64,000 nucleotides of DNA, taken from NCBI RefSeq assembly GCF_000014805.1, contig NC_008570.1:807501-871500 (forward strand), given 5' to 3'. Numbering within the stretch: position 1 is the first letter of the stretch; the number at the start of each line of letters is the position of its first letter. Under the pieces are notes generated by a model. It was given only the letters and a program-made list of their open reading frames with translations. It was not told where the DNA came from and did not search any database. Shown here in pieces: positions 28,301 to 37,569 of this stretch. This DNA is from Aeromonas hydrophila subsp. hydrophila ATCC 7966 (GTDB lineage Bacteria; Pseudomonadota; Gammaproteobacteria; Enterobacterales; Aeromonadaceae). The position numbers and the translations under genes were made by a program.

Positions 28301-28540
28301 AACGAATCCCATGCCGAGGAGCTGGCGAGCCGCATCAATGTGGGCAACGTCTACATCAACCGCAACCAGATCGGCGCCATGGTCGGGGTGCAGCCGTTCG
28401 GCGGGCAGGGCCTCTCCGGCACCGGTCCCAAGGCGGGCGGCCCCCATTACCTGAGCCGTTTCATTACCGAGAAGACCCGCACCATCAACACCACGGCGGT
28501 GGGCGGCAACGCCTCCCTGCTGGCGATGGGCGACGCCTGA
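25376..28540 (+). CDS. putA: Bifunctional proline dehydrogenase / P5C dehydrogenase, short form
   Basis: A 1054-residue PutA that oxidises proline to glutamate in two steps, feeding electrons to quinones through FAD and then reducing NAD+. The proline dehydrogenase barrel covers about 75-470 (SIKLSALHPRY, LVKGAYWDSELK, FATHN). The aldehyde dehydrogenase domain covers about 560-1040 (SPWNFPLAIF, FTGSTETAK, and catalytic Cys in SAGQRCSALR). The N-terminal ribbon-helix-helix repressor domain and the C-terminal extra domain of the 1320-residue enteric PutA are absent. AGGAAG precedes ATG 25376. Single gene with strong terminators on both sides. Confidence 0.95.
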   Translation: MFKATQVLAADYVPSDLAALREAITQNYVVDENAYLAELSAMLPGDGASLERVTQRARTLVTKVRKESGSGDGIDAFLQEYSLDTQEGIILMCLAEALLRIPDAETADALIKDKLSGANWSSHFRKSDSTLVNASTWGLMLTGKIIKLDKKLDGNPANLLGRMVNKLGEPVVRSAMYAAMKIMGKQFVLGRDMKEALKASRKSREKGYTHTYDMLGESALTLADADKYFGDYQRAIEAVGNERISDGGPAPSISIKLSALHPRYDVANRERVLGEMCERLVGLVRLARDKDVAISIDAEEMDRLELSLDLFEQLYRSDANRGWGKLGMVVQAYSKRALPVLCWLTALAREQGDLIPVRLVKGAYWDSELKYAQQAGLPGYPLFTRKAGTDISYLACARYLLSEPTRGFISPQFATHNANTVVSILEMAGDRQFEFQRLHGMGEELHNAVLSEYPGLHCRIYAPVGAHKDLLPYLVRRLLENGANTSFVHKLVDPNTPVDSLAEHPLRTLKRYSSLANDRIPQPVNLFSDRKNSSGVNMNILSIQRPFFAKLKEVESKQWLAGPIVDGETLKRNEARVVLSPQDVSLTVGKIHWADEQAVEQALASAHAAFPRWRETPVSERAAALEKLADLLEANREQFISLCTREAGKLLQDGIDEVREAVDFCRYYAVQARGLMGQATLLPGYTGEMNELFLQGRGVFVCISPWNFPLAIFLGQVAAALATGNTVIAKPAEQTGLIAHLAVTLAHQAGIPGDVLQLLPGDGATVGAKLTADARIGGVCFTGSTETAKLINMTLAQRDGAILPLIAETGGQNAMIVDSTALPEQVVRDVVSAAFQSAGQRCSALRVLYLQEEIAPRVLEILTGALQELKVGNPAEHNTDVGPVIDAEAKAGLDAHLVHMIPRARLIAQAPMPAVTLGGHFVQPTALEIGSIRELTREQFGPILHVVRYAARDLDKVISDINGTGYGLTLGIHSRNESHAEELASRINVGNVYINRNQIGAMVGVQPFGGQGLSGTGPKAGGPHYLSRFITEKTRTINTTAVGGNASLLAMGDA

Positions 28541-28558
28541 TCGACCGTGACCAACATC

Positions 28559-28582
28559 AGGCCGCCTGCGGGCGGCCTTTTT
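28559..28582 (+). terminator. putA terminator
   Basis: AGGCCGCC-TGCG-GGCGGCCT followed by TTTT, 19 nt after the stop codon. Confidence 0.92.
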
Positions 28583-28740
28583 CATGGGCGTTCTCATGAG
28601 CATTGAAAAGCCGCCATCTTGGGGTCGCCACCCGGCTTGCCGCGTCTTAATATGGTGGCCGGTTGTCGCTTTCATCCGTCACCGCCGCCCAGTCCCGGGC
28701 GCGCATCCCGACCGACGTCACAACAAAGAGTGCTGCATCT

Positions 28741-29520
28741 ATGTCATTAACCGAACAGGCCCGCTGGTTCGTGCTGGGGGGCGATCACCTCGTCCTGCTG
28801 GATGACCAGGGGCGCATTCCACAAGGCCCCCGTGCCTGTCTGCCCAGCCACTTGCAGCATGCTTCCTTTGAGCGCTTTGACGAGTGGGACGGGCTGCCCT
28901 GCCTGCTGCTGGATCTGGGGGGGGAGGTTGACACCGAGGCCCTGACCCCCTTGCGCCAGCTGATGGTGGCCGGGGATGAAACGGGTTTTCAGCTGGCCGG
29001 CCGCGCCTGGCAACTCGCCACCTTTCGCCGGACCCACCGCTTCTGCGGCGAGTGCGGCGCCCCCATGAGCCCGAAGGCGGGGGAGTGGGCGCAAGGGTGC
29101 CGCCATGGCCACGTCGTCTATCCGCGCATCTCCCCCTGCATTATCGTGGCGGTGCGCAAGGGGCCCGCCATCTTGCTGGCGGCCCACCGCCGTCACTATC
29201 AGGCCGAGGATCCCATGTATACCGTGCTGGCCGGCTTCGTGGAGGCGGGGGAGAACCTCGAGCAGTGCGTGGCGCGGGAGGTGTTCGAGGAGAGCGGCAT
29301 CCGGGTGCGCAACGTGCGTTACGTGGCGAGCCAGCCCTGGCCGTTTCCTCACAGCCTGATGATGGGCTTCACCGCCGATTATGAGAGTGGCGAGATCCGG
29401 GTGCAGGACGAAGAGCTGGTGGCCGCCGATTTCTTCGAGGCCGACGGGCTGCCACGGTTGCCGCCTCACGGCACCATAGCGCGGCGGCTCATCACGCTCT
29501 GCCTCGACGACCAAGCCTGA
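28741..29520 (+). CDS. nudC: NADH pyrophosphatase (NAD-capped RNA decapping) NudC
   Basis: A 259-residue Nudix enzyme that hydrolyses NADH and removes NAD caps from RNA. A four-residue zinc site is suggested by FCGECG and the later GCRHGH segment (one expected Cys is replaced by His). The Nudix box is [22 protein letters not shown], and the NudC signature [11 protein letters not shown] follows it. ATG 28741 gives the family length (E. coli 257); the longer frame has no support. Upstream of hemE, as in some relatives, but with its own hairpin after it. Confidence 0.93.
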   Translation: MSLTEQARWFVLGGDHLVLLDDQGRIPQGPRACLPSHLQHASFERFDEWDGLPCLLLDLGGEVDTEALTPLRQLMVAGDETGFQLAGRAWQLATFRRTHRFCGECGAPMSPKAGEWAQGCRHGHVVYPRISPCIIVAVRKGPAILLAAHRRHYQAEDPMYTVLAGFVEAGENLEQCVAREVFEESGIRVRNVRYVASQPWPFPHSLMMGFTADYESGEIRVQDEELVAADFFEADGLPRLPPHGTIARRLITLCLDDQA

Positions 29521-29524
29521 GGGA

Positions 29525-29566
29525 TGCAAAGAGGGGCGCTTGTTTGCGCCCCTTCACATCTTTGCA
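29525..29566 (+). terminator. Hairpin between nudC and hemE
   Basis: An inner perfect stem AGGGGCGC-TTGTTT-GCGCCCCT is enclosed by an outer complementary pair TGCAAAG / CTTTGCA. No T run follows directly, so termination may be partial and hemE may be read through. Confidence 0.55.
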
Positions 29567-29662
29567 CTCCAACGGCGGCGGCAGGCGTTTGAGCCGCCCC
29601 CCGCCGCGCACAAAGTGGTATCATATCCGCCATTTTATGCTGGATATGACTCAGGAACTGGG

Positions 29663-30730
29663 ATGAAAGAGCTGAAGAACGATCGTTACCTGCGTGCCCT
29701 GCTGCGCCAGGAAGTGGACATGACCCCGGTATGGATGATGCGCCAGGCTGGCCGCTATCTGCCGGAATACAAGGCCACGCGCGCCCAGGCGGGGGATTTC
29801 ATGTCCCTGTGCCGCAACGCCGAGCTGGCTTGTGAAGTCACCTTGCAGCCGCTGCGCCGCTATCCACTCGATGCCGCCATCCTCTTCTCAGACATCCTCA
29901 CCGTGCCCGATGCCATGGGGCTGGGTCTCTACTTCGAGCAGGGCGAAGGCCCGCGCTTCGAGCGTCCGATCACCTCCATGGCCGACGTGCAGGCGCTGCC
30001 GGTGCCGGATCCGGAAGATGAACTCGGCTACGTGATGAATGCGGTGCGCACCATCCGCCGTGAGCTCAAGGGCGAAGTGCCGCTCATCGGCTTCTCCGGC
30101 AGCCCCTGGACCCTGGCCACCTACATGGTGGAGGGGGGCAGCTCCAAGGCGTTCACCAAGATCAAGCAGATGATGTATGCAGAGCCGCAGACCCTGCACC
30201 TGCTGCTCGACAAGCTGGCCGACAGCGTGATTGCCTATCTGAACGCCCAGATCAAGGCGGGTGCCCAGGCGGTCATGGTGTTCGACACCTGGGGCGGCGT
30301 GCTCACCCCGCGCGACTACCGCGACTTCTCCCTGCAATACATGCACAAGATCGTCGACGGCCTCATTCGCGAGCACGACGGTCGCCGCGTGCCGGTCACC
30401 CTGTTCACCAAGAATGGTGGTCAGTGGCTGGAGCAGATCGCCGCTACCGGTTGCGATGCGCTGGGTCTGGACTGGACCACCGACATCGCCGACGCCAAGC
30501 GTCGGGTCGGCGACAAGGTGGCGCTGCAGGGCAACATGGATCCCTCCATGCTCTACGCCAACCCAGCTCGCATCCGTGAAGAGGTCGCCTCCATCCTGGC
30601 CGGTTTCGGTCACGGCAACGGCCACGTCTTCAACCTGGGTCACGGCATCCATCAGGATGTGAACCCGGAGCATGCCGGCGTGTTCGTCAACGCAGTACAC
30701 GAGCTGTCTGCCCAGTACCACGGCCGCTGA
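29663..30730 (+). CDS. hemE: Uroporphyrinogen decarboxylase
   Basis: A 355-residue cytosolic enzyme that decarboxylates the four acetate groups of uroporphyrinogen III to give coproporphyrinogen III in haem synthesis. The N-terminal signature [15 protein letters not shown] and the [16 protein letters not shown] motif hold the active-site Arg and Asp. The family pattern [17 protein letters not shown] is present. ATG 29663 with AGGAACTGGG upstream gives the usual length (E. coli 354). Confidence 0.97.
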   Translation: MKELKNDRYLRALLRQEVDMTPVWMMRQAGRYLPEYKATRAQAGDFMSLCRNAELACEVTLQPLRRYPLDAAILFSDILTVPDAMGLGLYFEQGEGPRFERPITSMADVQALPVPDPEDELGYVMNAVRTIRRELKGEVPLIGFSGSPWTLATYMVEGGSSKAFTKIKQMMYAEPQTLHLLLDKLADSVIAYLNAQIKAGAQAVMVFDTWGGVLTPRDYRDFSLQYMHKIVDGLIREHDGRRVPVTLFTKNGGQWLEQIAATGCDALGLDWTTDIADAKRRVGDKVALQGNMDPSMLYANPARIREEVASILAGFGHGNGHVFNLGHGIHQDVNPEHAGVFVNAVHELSAQYHGR

Positions 30731-30754
30731 GCGCCGCCGACAGCACAGTGAACA

Positions 30755-30778
30755 ACGGGGCCTGGGGGCCCCGTTTTG
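30755..30778 (+). terminator. hemE terminator
   Basis: ACGGGGCC-TGGGG-type loop-GGCCCCGT followed by TTTT, 24 nt after hemE. Confidence 0.9.
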
Positions 30779-30910
30779 CTGTCTGCGGCGGGGGCTGCAT
30801 CCTGACCGCCGCTCGGGTTACACTGCAACCCGGTAGCGGGCGGTCGACTGCGGGCGGGCACGGCAAGGTGCGTCCGGGCCTGACGCCCCACAGTCATGGC
30901 TGGAGGCAGG

Positions 30911-31840
30911 ATGAGCAACAGGTTGTTGGATTGGGGGATCGATCTTGGCGGTACCAAGTGCGAATGCGTGGTACTGGAAGGGGACGAGGTGCTGCTGCGC
31001 CATCGCATTCCCACCGAGCGTGCCGGCGGTTATGACCACATGATCGGCCAGATCGCCAAACTGGTGGCAGAGTGTGCCGACAAGATCGGTCAGCGGCCGA
31101 CCCTCATCGGCATGGGGACGCCGGGGGCGCGGGATCCGCAAACCGGCCTGATGAAGAACTGCAACACCACAGAACTCAACGGCAAGCCGTTCAAGGAAGA
31201 TCTGGAACGCCGGCTCGGCGTGCCGGTGCTGATCGCCAACGATGCCAACTGCTTCGCGCTGGCGGAAACCCATCTGGGGGCGGTGCGTCAGCACCACCCT
31301 GATGCCAAGGTGGTATTCGGCATCATCATGGGCACCGGAGTGGGCTCCGGCATCGTCATCAACGGCCGCATCCTCAACGGCCACCACGGCATCGCCGGCG
31401 AGTGGGGCCACAACGTGCTCTCACCCGACGGCCCCGAGTGCTACTGCGGCAAGCGCGGCTGCGTCGAGACCTTCATCAGCGGCCCGGCGCTGGAGGCCTG
31501 GTATGAGGCCAAGGCCAAGCGTCACCTCTCGCTGGCCAAGATAGCGGCGGCGACGGCTCACGACCACCTGGCCAAGCTCACCATCGACCGGCTGCATCTG
31601 CTGTTTGGCCAGGCGCTGGCCAACGTGGTCAACATCCTGGATCCGGATGTGATCGTCATCGGTGGCGGGGTCGGCAACGTGCAGAGCCTGTACAGTGTGG
31701 GACGGGAGACTATTTTGCCCTTCCTCTTTAATCCCCGCTTCGCCACCCCCATTATTGCTCCAGCCCTGGGGGACAGCGCCGGGGTATTCGGGGCGGCACT
31801 GCTGGCCCGCGGTGAATTTCAGGATGCCCTGCTGTCGTGA
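30911..31840 (+). CDS. ROK-family sugar kinase (Mak/NagK-like)
   Basis: A 309-residue ROK kinase. The ATP phosphate motif is DLGGTKCE near the N-terminus, the catalytic Asp lies in ANDANCFAL, and the structural zinc site lies in GHN...CYCGKRGCVE. This combination is found in fructokinase Mak and GlcNAc kinase NagK, so the sugar is probably fructose, glucose or an N-acetylhexosamine. ATG 30911 with GGAGG 5 nt upstream is preferred over 30896. It ends 49 bp before epd in the same direction and may be co-transcribed with the glycolytic genes. Confidence 0.88.
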   Translation: MSNRLLDWGIDLGGTKCECVVLEGDEVLLRHRIPTERAGGYDHMIGQIAKLVAECADKIGQRPTLIGMGTPGARDPQTGLMKNCNTTELNGKPFKEDLERRLGVPVLIANDANCFALAETHLGAVRQHHPDAKVVFGIIMGTGVGSGIVINGRILNGHHGIAGEWGHNVLSPDGPECYCGKRGCVETFISGPALEAWYEAKAKRHLSLAKIAAATAHDHLAKLTIDRLHLLFGQALANVVNILDPDVIVIGGGVGNVQSLYSVGRETILPFLFNPRFATPIIAPALGDSAGVFGAALLARGEFQDALLS

Positions 31841-31889
31841 GTCAGCCATCCGCTTGTCCCTTTGTCCCAGCTAAGGACCCAGAGTTTTC

Positions 31890-32900
31890 ATGATCAAGAT
31901 TGCCATCAACGGGTACGGGCGGATCGGCCGCAACGTGCTGCGGGCCCTCTACGAGAGCGGCCGCGACAAGAACATCAAGATAGTGGCCATCAACGAGCTG
32001 GCCGCCCCCGAGGCCATGGTGCACCTGACCCGCTTCGACACCAGTCATGGTCGCTTCCACCATCCGGTGCAGCTGGCCGGCAACAGCATGCTGGTGGGGG
32101 AGGATCTCATCTCCCTGTTCGCCGAGCGGGATCCGTCGCGCTTGCCGTGGCGAGCGCTGGGGGTGGACGTGGTGCTGGACTGCACCGGGGTGTTCGGCTC
32201 GCGGGCCGATGCCGAGCTGCATCTGGCGGCGGGGGCGGGCAAGGTGTTGTTCTCCCATCCGGCCGAGGCGGACGTGGACGCCACCATCGTCTACGGGGTC
32301 AACCATCAGGTGCTGACGGGGCGCGAGCGGATCGTCTCCAACGCCTCCTGCACCACCAACTGCGTGGTCCCCGTCATCGAAACATTGCATCGAGAATTCG
32401 AGATAAATTGTGGTACTATTACGACAATTCATTCGGCCATGCATGATCAGCAAGTCATCGATGCCTACCACAGCGACTTGCGTCGAACCCGCGCTGCCAG
32501 CCAGTCCATCATCCCGGTGGATACCAAGCTGGCCAAGGGGTTGGAGCGGATCCTCCCCCACTTCGCCGGCAAGTTCGAGGCGATCGCGGTACGGGTACCG
32601 ACCATCAATGTAACGGCAATGGATCTCAGTATTACTGTTCGTAAAAAAGTGACGGTTACTGACGTAAATCAAGCCCTGCAACGGGCATCCAGAGGTACAT
32701 TAAGCGGTATTCTGGATTACACGGAAGAGCCACTGGTCTCCGTAGACTTTAATCATGATGCTCACTCCTGCATCATTGATGGTACCCAGACCCGGGTCAG
32801 CGATGCCAACCTCGTCAAGATGTTGATGTGGTGTGATAACGAATGGGGCTTCGCCAACCGCATGCTGGATACCACCCGGGCCATGATGGCCGCAGGCTGA
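31890..32900 (+). CDS. epd: D-erythrose-4-phosphate dehydrogenase
   Basis: A 336-residue GAPDH-family enzyme. It oxidises erythrose 4-phosphate to 4-phosphoerythronate, the first step of pyridoxal phosphate synthesis by the PdxB/PdxJ route. The NAD fold is [10 protein letters not shown], catalytic Cys154 lies in SNASCTTNC and the partner His in [10 protein letters not shown]. Placement directly before pgk-fbaA is the classic epd context and separates it from gapA. The 3' half (about 32375-32460 and 32600-32760) is clearly more AT-rich than the first half. Confidence 0.93.
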   Translation: MIKIAINGYGRIGRNVLRALYESGRDKNIKIVAINELAAPEAMVHLTRFDTSHGRFHHPVQLAGNSMLVGEDLISLFAERDPSRLPWRALGVDVVLDCTGVFGSRADAELHLAAGAGKVLFSHPAEADVDATIVYGVNHQVLTGRERIVSNASCTTNCVVPVIETLHREFEINCGTITTIHSAMHDQQVIDAYHSDLRRTRAASQSIIPVDTKLAKGLERILPHFAGKFEAIAVRVPTINVTAMDLSITVRKKVTVTDVNQALQRASRGTLSGILDYTEEPLVSVDFNHDAHSCIIDGTQTRVSDANLVKMLMWCDNEWGFANRMLDTTRAMMAAG

Positions 32901-32962
32901 AAGCTTGCACCGGGCGCAAGGTTACTGTTTTTAACATTACCTGAAAATATAGAGGACTGAAT

Positions 32963-34126
32963 ATGTCTGTTATCAAGATGACTGACCTGGATCTGGCGGG
33001 CAAACGCGTTCTGATCCGTGCTGACCTGAACGTGCCGGTAAAAGACGGCAAGGTCACCTCCGATGCACGTATCGTGGCGACTCTGCCGACCATCAAGCTG
33101 GCTCTGGAAAAGGGCGCCAAGCTGATGATCACCTCCCACCTGGGTCGTCCGACCGAGGGTGAATACAACGAAGAATTCTCCCTGGCTCCGGTTGTCAACT
33201 ATCTGAAAGACGCACTGTCCTGCCCGGTTCGTCTGGCCAAAGACTACCTGGATGGCGTAGAAGTCGCCGCCGGTGAGCTGGTTGTGCTGGAAAACTGCCG
33301 CTTCAACAAAGGCGAGAAGAAGAACACCGAAGAGCTGGCCAAAAAATACGCCGCCCTGTGTGACGTCTTTGTAATGGATGCGTTCGGTACTGCTCACCGC
33401 GCCGAAGGCTCCACCTACGGTGTGGCTCAGTTCGCACCGGTCGCCTGTGCCGGTCCGCTGCTGGCGGGTGAACTGGAAGCCCTGGGCAAAGCCATGCTGA
33501 AGCCCGAGCGCCCGATGGTTGCCATCGTTGGCGGCTCCAAGGTCTCCACCAAGCTGACCGTACTGGAATCCCTCTCCAAGATCGCTGACCAGCTGGTGGT
33601 CGGTGGTGGCATCGCCAACACCTTCATCGCTGCTGCCGGTCACAACGTCGGCAAGTCCCTGTGCGAGCACGACCTGATCGACACCGCCAAGAAGCTGGCT
33701 GCCGAAACCAACATCCCGGTGACCACCGATGTAGTTGTCGGTGCCGAGTTCTCCGAATCCACCCCGGCCACCATCAAGTCCGTCGCTGACGTGACCGACG
33801 GCGACATGATCTTCGACATCGGCCCTGACTCTGCCAAGGCCCTGGCCGACATCATCATGAACGCCAAGACCATTCTGTGGAACGGCCCGGTCGGCGTGTT
33901 CGAGTTCGACCAGTTCGCTGAAGGTACCAAGGTGATCGCCGAAGCCATTGCTGCTTCTCCGGCCTTCTCCATCGCTGGTGGTGGTGACACCCTGGCTGCC
34001 ATCGACAAGTTCGGCATCGCCGACAAGGTCTCCTACATCTCCACCGGCGGCGGCGCCTTCCTGGAGTTCGTGGAAGGCAAGGTACTGCCGGCTGTTGCGA
34101 TTCTGGAACAGCGCGCCAAAGCCTAA
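32963..34126 (+). CDS. pgk: Phosphoglycerate kinase
   Basis: A 387-residue glycolytic kinase transferring phosphate from 1,3-bisphosphoglycerate to ADP. The N-terminal signature [18 protein letters not shown] and the C-terminal nucleotide loop region [13 protein letters not shown] are intact and the length equals the family norm. Codon use is strongly biased toward abundant tRNAs, unlike many neighbours, as expected for a highly expressed gene. It follows epd by 62 bp and ends at a terminator before fbaA. Confidence 0.97.
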   Translation: MSVIKMTDLDLAGKRVLIRADLNVPVKDGKVTSDARIVATLPTIKLALEKGAKLMITSHLGRPTEGEYNEEFSLAPVVNYLKDALSCPVRLAKDYLDGVEVAAGELVVLENCRFNKGEKKNTEELAKKYAALCDVFVMDAFGTAHRAEGSTYGVAQFAPVACAGPLLAGELEALGKAMLKPERPMVAIVGGSKVSTKLTVLESLSKIADQLVVGGGIANTFIAAAGHNVGKSLCEHDLIDTAKKLAAETNIPVTTDVVVGAEFSESTPATIKSVADVTDGDMIFDIGPDSAKALADIIMNAKTILWNGPVGVFEFDQFAEGTKVIAEAIAASPAFSIAGGGDTLAAIDKFGIADKVSYISTGGGAFLEFVEGKVLPAVAILEQRAKA

Positions 34127-34132
34127 TTGACC

Positions 34133-34167
34133 CGAGACGGGGGGCAAAAGCCTCCCGTTTCGTTTAT
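34133..34167 (+). terminator. Terminator between pgk and fbaA
   Basis: A 12-bp stem (34133-34144 with 34151-34162, two G-U pairs) with loop CAAAAG and a T-rich tail. It implies at least partial separation of fbaA expression from epd-pgk. Confidence 0.75.
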
Positions 34168-34242
34168 CATGTGCCCGCTGTGCCGGTTCATGATGAACCC
34201 CCCATTTTTTATTAACGGCATACGAGAACAGGACGATTAAAC

Positions 34243-35322
34243 ATGTCTAAGAAAATTTTCGACTTCGTAAAACCCGGCGTGATCACTGGTGATGACGTTC
34301 AGAAAGTGTTCGCCATCGCGAAAGAGAACGGCTTCGCTCTGCCGGCCGTCAACTGCGTCGGTACCGACTCCGTCAACGCCGTACTGGAAGCTGCCGCCAA
34401 GGTGAAAGCACCGGTTATCGTTCAGTTCTCCAACGGTGGTGCCGTGTTCACCGCCGGTAAGGGTCTGAAACTGGAAGGCCAGCAAGCTGCCATCATCGGT
34501 GCCATCTCCGGTGCCAAGCACGTTCACGCCGTTGCCGAAGCTTACGGTGTACCGGTCATCCTGCACACCGACCACGCCGCCAAGAAGCTGCTGCCGTGGA
34601 TCGACGGTCTGCTGGACGCGGGCGAGAAGCACTTTGCCGAAACCGGCAAGCCGCTGTTCTCCTCCCACATGCTGGATCTGTCCGAAGAGTCTCTGGAAGA
34701 GAACATCGACATCTGCTGCGAGTACCTGACCCGCATGGCCAAGATGAACATGACTCTGGAGCTGGAACTGGGTTGCACCGGTGGCGAAGAAGACGGCGTC
34801 GACAACAGCCACATGGACCAATCCGCCCTGTACACCCAGCCGGAAGACGTGGCCTACGCCTACGAGCGTCTGTCCAAGATCAGCCCGCGCTTCACCATCG
34901 CTGCCTCCTTCGGCAACGTACACGGTGTTTACAAGCCGGGTAACGTCAAGCTGACCCCGTCCATCCTGGACGCTTCCCAGAAGTACGTTTCCGAGAAGTT
35001 CGGCATCCCTGCCAAGTCTCTGGACTTCGTATTCCACGGTGGTTCAGGTTCCACTCTGGAAGAGATCCGCGAATCCATCTCCTACGGCGTGGTGAAGATG
35101 AACATCGACACCGACACCCAGTGGGCGACCTGGGAAGGCATTCTGGGCTTCTACAAGAAGAACGAAGCCTACCTGCAAGGTCAGCTGGGCAACCCGGAAG
35201 GCGCCGACAAGCCGAACAAGAAGTTCTACGATCCGCGTGTATGGCTGCGTGCCGGCCAGACTACCATGATCGCGCGTCTGGAGAAGGCTTTCTCCGACCT
35301 GAACGCCATCGACGTACTGTAA
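34243..35322 (+). CDS. fbaA: Fructose-bisphosphate aldolase, class II
   Basis: A 359-residue zinc-dependent aldolase. Zinc and catalytic residues are visible in HTDHAAKK, in LELELGCTGGEEDG, in the NVHGVYKPG segment and in FHGGSGS. Length matches E. coli FbaA (359). Codon use is highly biased as for pgk. AGGACGATTAAAC precedes the ATG. A strong terminator follows. Confidence 0.97.
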   Translation: MSKKIFDFVKPGVITGDDVQKVFAIAKENGFALPAVNCVGTDSVNAVLEAAAKVKAPVIVQFSNGGAVFTAGKGLKLEGQQAAIIGAISGAKHVHAVAEAYGVPVILHTDHAAKKLLPWIDGLLDAGEKHFAETGKPLFSSHMLDLSEESLEENIDICCEYLTRMAKMNMTLELELGCTGGEEDGVDNSHMDQSALYTQPEDVAYAYERLSKISPRFTIAASFGNVHGVYKPGNVKLTPSILDASQKYVSEKFGIPAKSLDFVFHGGSGSTLEEIRESISYGVVKMNIDTDTQWATWEGILGFYKKNEAYLQGQLGNPEGADKPNKKFYDPRVWLRAGQTTMIARLEKAFSDLNAIDVL

Positions 35323-35350
35323 TTCGTTACGGTAGTTTGATTGCATGAAA

Positions 35351-35375
35351 AGGCGCCCTGCGGGGCGCCTTTTTC
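35351..35375 (+). terminator. fbaA terminator
   Basis: AGGCGCCC-TGCG-GGGCGCCT followed by TTTTTC, 28 nt after the fbaA stop. Confidence 0.93.
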
Positions 35376-35410
35376 ATTGCAGCATGGCGGGGTCGCCAGC
35401 GGACGTGAGC

Positions 35411-35434
35411 AAGGTGTCTTTCGAGGCACCTTTT
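35411..35434 (+). terminator. Second terminator after fbaA
   Basis: AAGGTGTCT-TTCG-AGGCACCTT with one internal mismatch and a TTTTGCATTT tail. The UUCG tetraloop is especially stable. It stands as a tandem backup terminator 60 bp after the first; the rest of the gap to 35533 shows nothing else. Confidence 0.7.
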
Positions 35435-35533
35435 GCATTTCTGTGATCCCTGCGGGCTGGATTGGCGGCGGGTGGCTGAGTATTATCGATGACAGGCCGT
35501 TTATTTTAGTAAACGCAACGCTATCAAGGCAGG

Positions 35534-36847
35534 ATGCTGAGCATGCAGGCAGGAAAGCACTACCCCCATCAGGAGCACGTGGCCTCCTATTACGCGGCCA
35601 CCCGCAACGACAATCAGCAGTGGCCTGAGCTCAGTGGCGAACTGAATGCCGAGGTCTGCATCATAGGCGGCGGTTTCACCGGTCTCAACACCGCCATCAA
35701 TCTGGCCGAAGCCGGTTACAAGGTGGTGTTGCTGGAGGCCAACCGCATCGGCTGGGGTGCCTCCGGGCGCAACGGCGGTCAGCTGATTCGCGGTATCGGT
35801 CACGACACCAGCCAGTTCGCCCGCTGGATTGGTGAAGAGGGTGTGCGCGAGCTCGACCTGATGGGGTTGGAGGCGGTCGAGTTGGTGCGCGAGCGGATCG
35901 AGCGCTTCAATATCGACTGCGACCTGCGCTGGGGCTACTGCGATCTCGCTACCCGTCAGCGTCATCTGGCCGGGTTTGCAGAGGAGGCGGCGCACCTGGC
36001 GAGCCTCGGCTATAAGCACGAACTCAAGCTGGTGTCGCGGGAAGATATCCATAGCGTGGTGGGCTCGGATCGCTACATCGGCGGCCTGATCGACATGGGC
36101 TCCGGCCATCTGCATCCCCTCAACCTGGCGCTGGGTGAGGCGCGCGCGGCGGCCAGCCTGGGTGTGGCCCTGTTTGAGCAGTCCAGAGTGGTGCACATCG
36201 ACTATGGCGATCGGTTGCAGGTCACCACCGCCCACGGTCGGGTCAGCGCCGACTACCTGGTGATCGGCTGCAACGCCTATCTCAACGACCTCAACCCCGA
36301 GCTGGGGGGCAAGGTGCTGCCGGCGGGCTCCTACATCCTCGCCACCGAGGTGCTGGAGAAGCGGCTGCGCCAGCGCCTGCTGCCGCAGAACATGGCGGTG
36401 TGCGATCAGAACGTGGCGCTCGACTACTACCGCCTCTCCGCCGACGGCCGGCTGCTGTTTGGCGGTGCCTGCAATTATTCAGGAAGGGATCCTCGCGACA
36501 TCAAGGCCTTCATGCTGCCCAAGCTGCTGCGGGTGTTTCCCGAGCTGGCGGATACCGCCATCGAATTCCAGTGGGGCGGCATGATAGGCATCGGGGCCAA
36601 CCGGTTGCCCCAGATTGGCCGTCTGCCGGAGCAGCCCAACGTCTTCTATGCCCAGGCCTATTCCGGCCATGGTCTCAATGCCACGCACATGGCGGGTAAG
36701 CTGGTGGCGGAGGCGATCAAGGGGGAGAGCCGGGGTTTCGATCTGTTTGGCAGCGTACCCCACATGACCTTCCCCGGCGGCCCGGCGCTGCGCTCGCCCC
36801 TGCTGGCGCTTGGCATGCTCTGGTACCGCTTCAAGGATCTGTTCTAA
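35534..36847 (+). CDS. FAD-dependent amine oxidoreductase (PuuB-like)
   Basis: A 437-residue DAO-family flavoprotein. The FAD dinucleotide fold is VCIIGGGFTGLNTAINLAEAG followed by ASGRNGGQL, and a C-terminal FAD contact lies near QAYSGHGLNATH. The N-terminus HVASYYAATRN resembles gamma-glutamylputrescine oxidase PuuB. No puuA, puuC or puuD lies nearby, so the substrate is open; related orphan oxidases act on polyamine derivatives or amino acids. Start choice is between ATG 35534 and ATG 35543; neither is decisive. Monocistronic. Confidence 0.85.
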   Translation: MLSMQAGKHYPHQEHVASYYAATRNDNQQWPELSGELNAEVCIIGGGFTGLNTAINLAEAGYKVVLLEANRIGWGASGRNGGQLIRGIGHDTSQFARWIGEEGVRELDLMGLEAVELVRERIERFNIDCDLRWGYCDLATRQRHLAGFAEEAAHLASLGYKHELKLVSREDIHSVVGSDRYIGGLIDMGSGHLHPLNLALGEARAAASLGVALFEQSRVVHIDYGDRLQVTTAHGRVSADYLVIGCNAYLNDLNPELGGKVLPAGSYILATEVLEKRLRQRLLPQNMAVCDQNVALDYYRLSADGRLLFGGACNYSGRDPRDIKAFMLPKLLRVFPELADTAIEFQWGGMIGIGANRLPQIGRLPEQPNVFYAQAYSGHGLNATHMAGKLVAEAIKGESRGFDLFGSVPHMTFPGGPALRSPLLALGMLWYRFKDLF

Positions 36848-36987
36848 GGGGGGCTGATCTGGTGCGCCACGGCGTGGTGGTTGGCCGGATTGATACTGCT
36901 ATTTAGCTGGAGCAGTCAAACAATCAGCGTCCGCCCATCCCGTGTGTTGAATGGGCTGCACGCCGGCTAGCGAGGGGGATAGGGTGG

Positions 36988-37015
36988 ATACCCAGGCCTG
37001 AGTCAGCCTGGGTAT
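36988..37015. terminator. Hairpin between the oxidoreductase and lipoprotein genes
   Basis: ATACCCAGGC and GCCTGGGTAT form a 10-bp perfect stem with an 8-nt loop between convergent genes. T runs are absent, so it is a weak candidate bidirectional terminator. Confidence 0.5.
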
Positions 37016-37031
37016 TCTGGCCGGTTGCGTG

Positions 37032-37445
37032 TCAGTGGGCGGGTTCGGCCAGACGCCAGCCCTGCTCGGTTTTCATCATCCACACTTCAGCCTGCTGCGG
37101 CAGCACCTGGCCCGCCTCGAACTCGCCGTATTTGCGTTCCAGCTCCATCAGCCCCATCTCCTGCTGGAAGGGACCGACCCTGTCATAGACCAGATCCTCG
37201 TCGTGCAGCACCTGCAGCTGTTCCATCCCCTGTTTGAAGTGGATCTGGTAGCTCACTTTGACCAGATAGACCCCCTCCATGCGCTCTTCCTTGTCCAGGA
37301 TGGCGAAGTCACTGATCTCGAACAGATTGGCGTCGGTGTCTGCCTGCAACTTGGCGGTGACCTGGGTCCGGATTGCCTCTTCACCTGGACCTGCGTAACA
37401 GCCATACAGCCAGAGGGCCAGCAGGGGGATGAACCACTTTTTCAT
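37032..37445 (-). CDS. Small predicted lipoprotein
   Basis: A 137-residue protein of unknown function. The N-terminus is a lipoprotein signal ending in the lipobox LYGC, so the mature protein starts at Cys16 or so and is membrane bound. The rest is charged, with a beta-rich middle (GVYLVKVSYQIHFKQG). ATG 37445 has GGAG about 7 nt upstream; a TTG one codon earlier is ignored. No recognised domain. It is upstream of, and in the same direction as, nothing obvious: dsbD ends about 125 bp away on its start side. Confidence 0.75.
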   Translation of the reverse strand: MKKWFIPLLALWLYGCYAGPGEEAIRTQVTAKLQADTDANLFEISDFAILDKEERMEGVYLVKVSYQIHFKQGMEQLQVLHDEDLVYDRVGPFQQEMGLMELERKYGEFEAGQVLPQQAEVWMMKTEQGWRLAEPAH

Positions 37446-37569
37446 CAAAACTCCGGACGAACGAGACGGGAAAGCGCAAATATTGCCACGCTGTCGATCA
37501 TATACAAGGGATTGCCGGAAAAATGGCGGTCAAACCGGGGGCCCGCACGGTTGCACGGGCCACCCGGCC

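Noticed and set aside
25352..28675. A 1107-codon open frame on the minus strand opposite putA
   Set aside because: Antisense shadow of putA with low-complexity His/Gln/Gly composition and no family features.
31842..32900. Calling epd a glyceraldehyde-3-phosphate dehydrogenase (gapA)
   Set aside because: Overall fold is shared, but the position before pgk-fbaA and sequence details such as [10 protein letters not shown] fit erythrose-4-phosphate dehydrogenase better.
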